A DNA stretch of 64,000 nucleotides from CAZEHS01 sp964424355 (GTDB lineage Bacteria; Bacillota; Clostridia; Peptostreptococcales; Acidaminobacteraceae). Location of the stretch: the NCBI GenBank assembly GCA_964424355.1, contig CAYRIO010000003.1:124001-188000 (forward strand), given 5' to 3'. Both the position numbers and the translations under genes were made by a program. The notes below the pieces were generated by a model, which was not told where the DNA came from, searched no databases, and saw only the letters and a list, made by a program, of their open reading frames with translations. Position 1 is the first letter of the stretch, and every line of letters starts with the position of its first letter. Shown here piece after piece: positions 58,247 through 64,000 of the stretch.

Positions 58247-59257
58247 ATGAATCTTGAATCATATAAAGGTGTAATGGTCTTTGTCGAGCAGCGTACCGGG
58301 GAAATCCAGAAGGTTTCTCTTGAGCTGTTGGGCAAAGGCAAAGAATTGGCGGGCACGCTGAACACAGAACTGACAGCAGTCGTGGTTGGTCATCAGATGG
58401 ACAGCATCGCAAAAGAACTGGTCTACAACGGCGCGGATCATGTAATTGTCGTTGATCACGAAATGCTTCACCATTACATGTGTGAGCCCTATACCAAAGC
58501 GTTGGTAGCGGTCATCAACAGCAAAAAACCGGACGTTGTCCTGATGGGCGCTACGGCTATCGGCCGGGATCTGGCTCCCAGGGTTTCAGCCCGGGTTCAT
58601 ACCGGTCTGACAGCAGACTGCACCAGCCTTGAGATCGACCCGGAAACCAATGGCCTTCTGATGACCCGTCCGGCTTTCGGCGGCAATATCATGGCGACCA
58701 TCATCTGCCCGGATTATAAACCGCAAATGTCCACAGTACGCCCAGGCGTTATGAAGAAACCCCATCGTGATGAGACACTTTCCGGAAATATCGAGAAGTT
58801 CGATGCAAACCTGGTAGCGACGGATATGAACGTGACCATTCTGGAAGCTGTAAAAGAAACGAAGAAACGCGTTAACATCGAAGATGCGGTTTCCCTGATC
58901 TCTGCTGGCCGTGGTATGGGCGGCAAGGAGAACCTGGGTGTTCTCACCAGCTTGGCCAACGAACTGAAGGGTGAGGTTTCTGGCTCCCGCGCGGTTATCG
59001 ATCTGGGCTGGTTGGATAAGGAACGTCAGGTTGGCCAGACCGGCAAGACCGTTCGTCCGAATCTTTACTTTGCCTGTGGTATTTCCGGCGCCATCCAGCA
59101 CGTAGCAGGTATGGAAGAGTCCGAATTCATCGTTGCCATCAACAAGAACCCGGACGCTCCGATTTTCGATGTAGCAGATTTGGGGATCGTCGGGGATGTT
59201 CATAAGGTCCTGAACGCCCTGGTGGATGAAATCAGAGCAGCAAAAGCTGCAGAATAG
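58247..59257 (+). CDS. etfA: Electron transfer flavoprotein alpha subunit
   Basis: 336 aa. The N-terminal domain (1-190) is Rossmann-like; the C-terminal FAD domain shows SAGRGMGGKENLG, QVGQTGKTVRPNLYFACGISGAIQHVAGM and INKNPDAPIFDVADLGIVGD. It transfers electrons between Bcd and the EtfB partner. Starts 18 bases after etfB with GGAGGC. The maoC gene follows after 89 bases with GGAGG. Confidence 0.95.
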   Translation: MNLESYKGVMVFVEQRTGEIQKVSLELLGKGKELAGTLNTELTAVVVGHQMDSIAKELVYNGADHVIVVDHEMLHHYMCEPYTKALVAVINSKKPDVVLMGATAIGRDLAPRVSARVHTGLTADCTSLEIDPETNGLLMTRPAFGGNIMATIICPDYKPQMSTVRPGVMKKPHRDETLSGNIEKFDANLVATDMNVTILEAVKETKKRVNIEDAVSLISAGRGMGGKENLGVLTSLANELKGEVSGSRAVIDLGWLDKERQVGQTGKTVRPNLYFACGISGAIQHVAGMEESEFIVAINKNPDAPIFDVADLGIVGDVHKVLNALVDEIRAAKAAE

Positions 59258-59346
59258 TGTTTTGACGTGCTTCTATCGGGTATACAAAGCTGGCCGCCGA
59301 CTTGCAGTGCAGGCAGCGGACCCAATTCAATCCGGAGGTAAACGGA

Positions 59347-59763
59347 ATGAAAGGCAAGACAATCGATGAAATCAAACTGGGGGATTCAGCGGAATTCAGT
59401 AAGACCATATCTGAAACCGATGTGTATCTCTTTGCGGGGATCACAGGTGATTTGAATCCTGCCCATGTGAACGAAGAATTGGCATCCCAGTCCCGTTTCG
59501 GCGGCAGGATTGCCCATGGCATGCTGGTTTCCGGGTTCATATCCACCATATTGGGGATGTATCTGCCCGGTCCCGGCACCATCTATCTTTCTCAAGATCT
59601 GAAGTTCACGGCTCCTGTAAAGATCGGTGATACTATCACCGCCCGGGCAGAAGTCATTGAGATGGACACCGCCAAGCGGAAGGTTACCCTGAAGACAACT
59701 GTCACCAAACAGGACGGCGTCATCGCTGTCGATGGGCAGGCCGTTGTTCTGGCGCCCAAGTGA
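59347..59763 (+). CDS. MaoC/PhaJ-type (R)-specific enoyl-CoA hydratase
   Basis: 138 aa hot-dog-fold protein. Catalytic dyad D35 and H40 in GITGDLNPAHVNE, with FGGRIAHGMLVSGF behind it, matches R-specific enoyl-CoA hydratases (PhaJ). These interconvert (R)-3-hydroxyacyl-CoA and trans-2-enoyl-CoA. Together with the SDR (forms the (R)-3-hydroxy compound) and Bcd it supplies the missing dehydration step of a butyrate route. The frame opens at 59302, but GGAGG 9 bases before ATG 59347 is the start. Terminator follows. Confidence 0.9.
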   Translation: MKGKTIDEIKLGDSAEFSKTISETDVYLFAGITGDLNPAHVNEELASQSRFGGRIAHGMLVSGFISTILGMYLPGPGTIYLSQDLKFTAPVKIGDTITARAEVIEMDTAKRKVTLKTTVTKQDGVIAVDGQAVVLAPK

Positions 59764-59800
59764 ACTGAACCTTTCTAACCCCTGCACCACTCCTTATACA

Positions 59801-59844
59801 AAACACACCCTGGCGAGATTGCCCATCTGCCAGGGTGTGTTTTT
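59801..59844 (+). terminator. Terminator ending the bcd-etf-maoC run
   Basis: AAACACACCCTGGC and GCCAGGGTGTGTTT form a 14-bp stem with a 14-base loop, then a T-run. Confidence 0.9.
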
Positions 59845-59867
59845 CGTTAATGCGGGGAAAAGTAACG

Positions 59868-59925
59868 ATAGTACACAATCATTTGAAATTGATAGCGATT
59901 CTACTATGAGCACACGAAATAGTAC
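59868..59925. promoter_or_regulatory. Repeated ATAGTA boxes before the glycyl-radical enzyme
   Basis: GATAGTAC (59867-59874), its inverse TACTAT (59902-59907) and ATAGTAC (59919-59925) occur within 58 bases, 77 bases or more before the gene. The spacing of the three resembles an operator array; no convincing promoter boxes could be assigned. Confidence 0.35.
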
Positions 59926-60002
59926 CATAAAGAATGGAACTGCCGGATTACAATGAAGATGCGTGATAACTGACGAAAAAACCCACATTTTGAAGGAGAC
60001 AT

Positions 60003-62390
60003 ATGATGACACAGGGGAAAATGGATCTGTCGAACCGCCTTCAGCATCTGAAAGAAGCTTATTTAGCCGTCAAACCAAGCCTTACTATCGGACGTGCCTT
60101 AGCTTATACCGAAATCGCAAAAGCGTTTCCGGACCTTCCACGGAACGTGCTCCGCGCCAAAGGGTTCAGAAGAGCGTGCGAAACCGCTCCGATGCTGATA
60201 CAGGAGAACGAACTCATCGTAGGCCATCCCTGTGGGAAACCCCGGGCCGGCGCATTTTCACCGGATACCGCATGGGAATGGGTTCGCAATGAACTGGACA
60301 CCCTCAGCACCCGGCCCCAGGATCCCTACTTTGTCAGCGAAGAAGACAAGGTGATCATGAGAGAGCAATTGTTCCCCTTTTGGGAAGGGAAATCCCTGGC
60401 GGAGGCGTGTGAAAAAGCTTTTCGGAAGGAGGGCCTCTGGGAGTTCGGCGCCGAGGCGTGCATCAGCGATTTGACCTATCATATGACCAGCGGTGGCGGA
60501 GACTCCAGCCCGGGCTATGATATCCTCTTTTTCAAGAAGGGGATTAACGGAATCAAAGCCGAGGCGGAGGCTTACCTCGCAGACTTGTCCAAGGGCAGCA
60601 GCGCGGATACTGAAAAAATCGCCTTCTATGAAGCGGCGATCGAAACCTGTGAAGGCATACTCACCTATGCCGCCCGCCTTTCAGCCTATGCAAAGGACCT
60701 GTCCGAAAAGGAACCGAATCCAACGCGCAAATCAGAGCTCGAAAAAATAGCCGAGGTCAATGCCCGAGTACCGGCCAATCCCCCCGAAACATTCCAGGAA
60801 GCACTGCAGGGAATCTGGACACTGCAGTCCCTGTTCCTGATGGAAGAGAACCAGTGCAGCACGTCCCTGGGCCGCATGGACCAGTACGTGTTCCCCTGTT
60901 ATGCCTCAGATGTTGGGAGCGGAAACCAGGATGAACAGCAGGCCCTTGAATTGATGGGCTGTTTCATGATCAAATGCTCAGAGATGATCTGGTATACTCC
61001 AGGGGCAACCGCCACCTATTTTGCAGGGTACATGCCTTTTATCAACATGACCGTAGGGGGGCTTAAACGGGAGGGGGGAGACGGCACCAATGAGTTGACC
61101 TATCTGATCATGGAAGCGGTGAGAAAGGTGAAGGTCTACCAGCCCTCCCTGGCCTGCCGGATCCACAATCAGTCTCCCCAGGGATATCTGGAGAAAATTG
61201 TGGAGGTCATCAGAGCCGGTGTCGGTATGCCCGCCTGCCATTTCGACGATGCCCATATCAAAATGATGTTGCGGAAGGGCTTTGATTTTGAAGATGCCCG
61301 GGACTACTGCCTGATGGGATGCGTAGAAACGCAAAAATCCGGCCGCATCCACCAGTGGACAGCCGGGGGGTTCACCCAGTGGCCCATTACCATTGAAATG
61401 GCCCTTAACCGTGGGGCTCTGAAGTCCTACGGCAGCAAGCAGTGGCTGGACACCGGAGAACTGGAGGCCATGACCACTTATGAAGCCTTTGATGCCGCCG
61501 TGAAGCGGCAGCTGGATAATCTTCTGGAGATGAATGCCAGGGGTACGGTTCTGGTTCAGGAGGTTTTCAGAGACGTGACACCGACACCGTATATGTCCCT
61601 CTTCATTGAAGGCTGCATGGAGACCGGCAAAGACGTGACCGCCGGGGGCGCTGTTCTTTATGAGGGGCCGGGAACAATCTTCGCCGGGTTGGGAACCTAT
61701 GTCGACAGCATGGCTGCCATTAAAAAATTGGTGTATGATGACAAGCGGTACACCCTTTCCGATATGAAGCAGGCCCTTGATGCCAACTGGGAAGGGTACG
61801 AACATATGCGCCGCCACTGCCTGGATGCGCCGAAATACGGCAATGACGACACCTATGCCGATCTGATTGCAGCCGACATTGTGGATTATACGGAAAAAAG
61901 GATCAATCAGCACAAGTCCCTTTACGCACGGCAAATCCACGGGACCCTGTCTCAGTCCTTTAATACCCCGCTGGGGGGGATGATCGGAGCAACCCCCAAC
62001 GGGCGGCTTTCGGGGGCGCCCCTGTCCGATTCAATGAGTCCTACCCAAGGAGCGGATAAAAAAGGTGCCACTGCGGTCATCAAGTCGGTTTCCAAAATCA
62101 ATGTGGAATCCATGAGCCTGGGTATGGCCCACAATTTTAAAATAACGCAGAATTCCCTCGATACCCAGGAAGGCAGATCGGGGTTGATTACCCTGCTGCG
62201 TACGGCCTCCGTCATGGGCAATGCTCAGATGCAGTTCAACTGTGTTGATAACAAAACCTTGCAGCTCGCCCAACTGCACCCCGAAGAACATCGGGACCTG
62301 ATTGTGCGTGTTGCCGGATACAGTGCTTTTTTCGTGGAGCTCTGCAAGGAAGTACAGGATGAAATCATCAGCCGTACGGTTTTAGAATAG
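60003..62390 (+). CDS. Glycyl-radical enzyme (PFL/eliminase superfamily), substrate unassigned
   Basis: 795 aa, full length. Thiyl-radical C440 lies in YCLMGCVETQKSG, with E442 as the possible base of eliminase/decarboxylase types. The glycyl-radical motif RVAGYSA is near the C-terminus with G772. Other family marks are HMTSGGGDSSPGYD (160-173) and GGMIGATPNGRLSGAPLSDSMSP. The GCVE form excludes pyruvate formate-lyase (which uses CC). HQWTAGGFTQWP beyond the active site is unlike the diol-dehydratase or choline-lyase sequences I remember, so the substrate is left open. No activating enzyme is encoded in the adjacent genes. AAGGAG 5-7 bases before ATG 60003 or 60006. Confidence 0.9.
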   Translation: MMTQGKMDLSNRLQHLKEAYLAVKPSLTIGRALAYTEIAKAFPDLPRNVLRAKGFRRACETAPMLIQENELIVGHPCGKPRAGAFSPDTAWEWVRNELDTLSTRPQDPYFVSEEDKVIMREQLFPFWEGKSLAEACEKAFRKEGLWEFGAEACISDLTYHMTSGGGDSSPGYDILFFKKGINGIKAEAEAYLADLSKGSSADTEKIAFYEAAIETCEGILTYAARLSAYAKDLSEKEPNPTRKSELEKIAEVNARVPANPPETFQEALQGIWTLQSLFLMEENQCSTSLGRMDQYVFPCYASDVGSGNQDEQQALELMGCFMIKCSEMIWYTPGATATYFAGYMPFINMTVGGLKREGGDGTNELTYLIMEAVRKVKVYQPSLACRIHNQSPQGYLEKIVEVIRAGVGMPACHFDDAHIKMMLRKGFDFEDARDYCLMGCVETQKSGRIHQWTAGGFTQWPITIEMALNRGALKSYGSKQWLDTGELEAMTTYEAFDAAVKRQLDNLLEMNARGTVLVQEVFRDVTPTPYMSLFIEGCMETGKDVTAGGAVLYEGPGTIFAGLGTYVDSMAAIKKLVYDDKRYTLSDMKQALDANWEGYEHMRRHCLDAPKYGNDDTYADLIAADIVDYTEKRINQHKSLYARQIHGTLSQSFNTPLGGMIGATPNGRLSGAPLSDSMSPTQGADKKGATAVIKSVSKINVESMSLGMAHNFKITQNSLDTQEGRSGLITLLRTASVMGNAQMQFNCVDNKTLQLAQLHPEEHRDLIVRVAGYSAFFVELCKEVQDEIISRTVLE

Positions 62391-62425
62391 ACCATGAATG
62401 TCGGATTCTGATTAGGGCAGCATAA

Positions 62426-62460
62426 AGAAACCACCTAGAGCGTTCTCATAGGTGGTTTCT
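62426..62460. terminator. Bidirectional terminator between the glycyl-radical enzyme and ychF
   Basis: AGAAACCACCTA and TAGGTGGTTTCT form a 12-bp stem with an 11-base loop. Confidence 0.8.
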
Positions 62461-62511
62461 GCAGCTTTCATGCAATTCGTTGAACTAAGCGGTAAGGGGT
62501 CTGATGCCTGT

Positions 62512-63606
62512 TTACACGTTGAACAGGAAGAGCATGACATCCCCATCCTGCACTACATATTCCTTGCCTTCCTTGCGGACCAGGCCTTTTTCCTTGGCGG
62601 CGGCCATGGAGCCCAGTTCTTTTAGGACGTCGAAGGCCACGGTTTCAGCCCGGATGAAGCCCTTTTCAAAATCGGAGTGGATCTTTCCGGCGGCCTGGGG
62701 CGCTTTGGTGCCTCTACGGATGGTCCAGGCTCGGATTTCTTTGGGACCGGCAGTGATGTAGCTGATCAGATCCAGCAGATGGTAGCAGGCGCGGACCAGT
62801 TTATCAAGGCCTGCCTCCGTGATGCCCAAGTCCTGAAGGAATTCCAGACGTTCGGCATCGTCCAGCTCAGCCAGTTCCGCTTCAATCTTAGCGCAGAAGG
62901 TGATGACCTCAGCATTTTCAGTAGCGGCGAATTTTCGGATCGCTTCCACATGGGGATTATCTGCCCCATCGCCCAACAGATCGTTTTCGTCGATATTGGC
63001 AGCATAGATGATGGGTTTGTATGACATCAGGTTCATGTTCTCAACCGTTTGCTGCTCTTCGGCGTTCAGTTCCATGGTTCGGGCGGATTTTCCGTCTTCC
63101 AAGACCTTCATGACCCGCTCCATCATATGGAGTTCGGCCTCGAGGCTCTTGTCAGCCCGCATGTTCCGGCGGGTCCGGTCAATCTGGCGCTCCAGCATCT
63201 CCATATCGGACAGGATCAACTCAATGTTGATGGTTTCGATATCCCGCATGGGATCCACCGTGCTGTCCACATGGACAACATTGGCATCCTCAAAACAGCG
63301 GACCACGTGGACGATTGCGGCTACTTCGCGGATGTGGGCCAGGAATTTATTGCCCAGACCCTCGCCCTTGGAAGCGCCCCGGACCAAGCCGGCAATATCA
63401 TAGAATTCGATAGCGGTAGGCACAACTTTTTCTGAGTTGTGAAGCTGGCGAAGGAATTCCAGACGGGGGTCAGGGACTGCAACGACGCCGACATTCGGCT
63501 CAATGGTGCAAAAGGGGTAGTTGGCGGATTCAGCGCCTGCTTTTGTAATGGCATTAAAAAGGGTGCTTTTCCCTACGTTGGGGAGCCCCACGATTCCGAG
63601 TTTCAT
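62512..63606 (-). CDS. ychF: YchF/OLA1-type P-loop ATPase
   Basis: 364 aa, usual length. P-loop GLPNVGKSTLFNA (6-18), switch region DIAGLVRGASKGEGLGN (63-79), a coiled-coil insertion, and a C-terminal TGS domain (EIRAWTIRRGTKAPQAAGKIHSDFEKGFIRAE). Prefers ATP over GTP, binds ribosomes and responds to redox state in other bacteria. AAAGGA lies 6-8 bases before ATG 63606. Monocistronic and divergent from the M16-like gene. Confidence 0.95.
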   Translation of the reverse strand: MKLGIVGLPNVGKSTLFNAITKAGAESANYPFCTIEPNVGVVAVPDPRLEFLRQLHNSEKVVPTAIEFYDIAGLVRGASKGEGLGNKFLAHIREVAAIVHVVRCFEDANVVHVDSTVDPMRDIETINIELILSDMEMLERQIDRTRRNMRADKSLEAELHMMERVMKVLEDGKSARTMELNAEEQQTVENMNLMSYKPIIYAANIDENDLLGDGADNPHVEAIRKFAATENAEVITFCAKIEAELAELDDAERLEFLQDLGITEAGLDKLVRACYHLLDLISYITAGPKEIRAWTIRRGTKAPQAAGKIHSDFEKGFIRAETVAFDVLKELGSMAAAKEKGLVRKEGKEYVVQDGDVMLFLFNV

Positions 63607-63765
63607 AGTTAGTCCTTTCGTTAATCACAATTATAAAGTAGAAGTGTTTTTCAGTACTGTAACCAAAATATTATAAACCATTGAAAGCGCACATGCAAGG
63701 GGTGTGGGCTGCCTCTGACTGAAACACGAATCGTGAATCCTTCATCGGATTTGCTCTGTATCGTG

Positions 63766-63771
63766 TATAAT
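63766..63771 (+). promoter_or_regulatory. -10 box for the M16-like gene
   Basis: A perfect TATAAT 50 bases before the start codon. A clear -35 is not visible at the proper distance. Confidence 0.4.
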
Positions 63772-63821
63772 GAGTGTGTTATGGCCTGCGCAAGATGGCA
63801 GAGCCGCAAGGAGGCAAAGGT

Positions 63822-64000
63822 ATGGAACCTGTTATCAGTCGCATGAGCTTGGCAGATGGAATCAATGTCCATGTGATGCGTACACGGCAATTCAAAACCC
63901 TGCTGGTCCGATTCGTCATCAGGGTTCCCCTGGCGGATGAAACCGCTTCAGCCAATGCATTGATCAACCAGATTACAGCCCGTCTTTCGAGACCCTGGCC
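63822..64000 (+). CDS. M16-family (YfmF-like) peptidase homologue, N-terminal part
   Basis: About 59 residues before the right edge, starting at ATG 63822 with AGGAGG 9 bases upstream. The beginning (VISRMSLADGINVHVMRTRQF, then KTLLVRFVIRVPLADETAS) matches the first strands of M16/insulinase-like proteins of the YfmF type, which occur in pairs with YfmH in Firmicutes. The metal motif HxxEH would lie beyond the edge and is often lost in YfmF. Truncated by the window only. Confidence 0.75.
   Translation, partial: MEPVISRMSLADGINVHVMRTRQFKTLLVRFVIRVPLADETASANALINQITARLSRPW

Noticed and set aside
59930..59960. Possible sigma-54 promoter (TGGAAC...GATTAC) before the glycyl-radical enzyme
   Set aside because: The -12 element lacks TTGC and the -24 box is TGGAAC, so the match is too weak next to the two clear sites at 55980 and 56236.
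60003..62390. Benzylsuccinate or alkylsuccinate synthase assignment for the glycyl-radical enzyme
   Set aside because: I recall leucine before the active cysteine in benzylsuccinate synthase, while this protein has glycine; no small subunit genes are adjacent. Substrate left open.

Overview
The window looks like chromosomal DNA of an anaerobic, endospore-lineage Firmicute (Clostridia; exact genus not determinable from sequence alone). The reasons are strong AGGAGG-type ribosome sites, several UUG/GUG starts, an [FeFe]-hydrogenase-like sensor beside a SpoIIE-type phosphatase, a butyryl-CoA dehydrogenase/Etf operon, a glycyl-radical enzyme, a MprF, a LtaS-type synthase and an S-layer-homology protein. 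I see no rRNA, tRNA, CRISPR array, insertion sequence or phage gene. Most genes are ordinary chromosomal genes separated by clear intrinsic terminators.

Layout. 1-3.3 kb: hydrogenase-like redox sensor plus SpoIIE phosphatase, a 60-aa protein and a cysteine-cluster protein. 3.3-11.8 kb: surface and c-di-GMP block, with a secreted FnIII/copper-amine-oxidase-like protein, a c-di-GMP-I riboswitch with its own terminator, a 1648-aa SLH protein carrying twelve ~100-aa repeats, and an intact GGDEF cyclase. 12-22.2 kb: Rh-type ammonium channel, HD nucleotidase, VOC protein, MprF, threonine dehydrogenase, a secreted coiled-coil protein, PLD-like protein and tethered MsrAB. 22.3-26.3 kb: second-messenger/phosphorelay cluster of a GGDEF protein that lost its active site but kept an I-site, a REC protein with a degenerate HD-GYP domain, and an Hpt protein. 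26.4-35.2 kb: polyphosphate cluster (short leader ORF, ppx, ppk1, DUF1846, OmpR-type regulator and kinase, ppk2). 35.2-41 kb: DEAD-box helicase, solitary sugar-ABC ATPase, PucR-like regulator, TraX-like protein, inositol-phosphatase. 41.1-47.9 kb: six-gene run led by a LtaS-type synthase. 47.9-53.3 kb: envelope proteins followed by a histidine kinase and a GlnK/GlnL-like pair. 53.3-59.8 kb: a sigma-54 activator and a fatty-acyl-CoA module. 60-64 kb: solitary glycyl-radical enzyme, YchF, and the start of an M16 peptidase homologue.

The most interesting unit is 53.3-59.8 kb. Two good sigma-54 promoters (TGGCAC-N5-TTGCA) point away from each other, one to an SDR reductase and one to bcd-etfB-etfA-maoC. 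A GTGTC-N9-GACAC inverted repeat lies between them, at enhancer distance from both, and a PAS/AAA+/Fis activator is encoded next door. Together SDR, MaoC hydratase and Bcd/Etf would convert acetoacetyl-CoA to butyryl-CoA through the (R)-3-hydroxy intermediate instead of the usual Hbd/Crt route. The second is the c-di-GMP riboswitch ahead of the giant repeat protein, with a GGDEF cyclase directly downstream. Pathway and regulatory assignments are inferences from motifs and context; no database search was possible.
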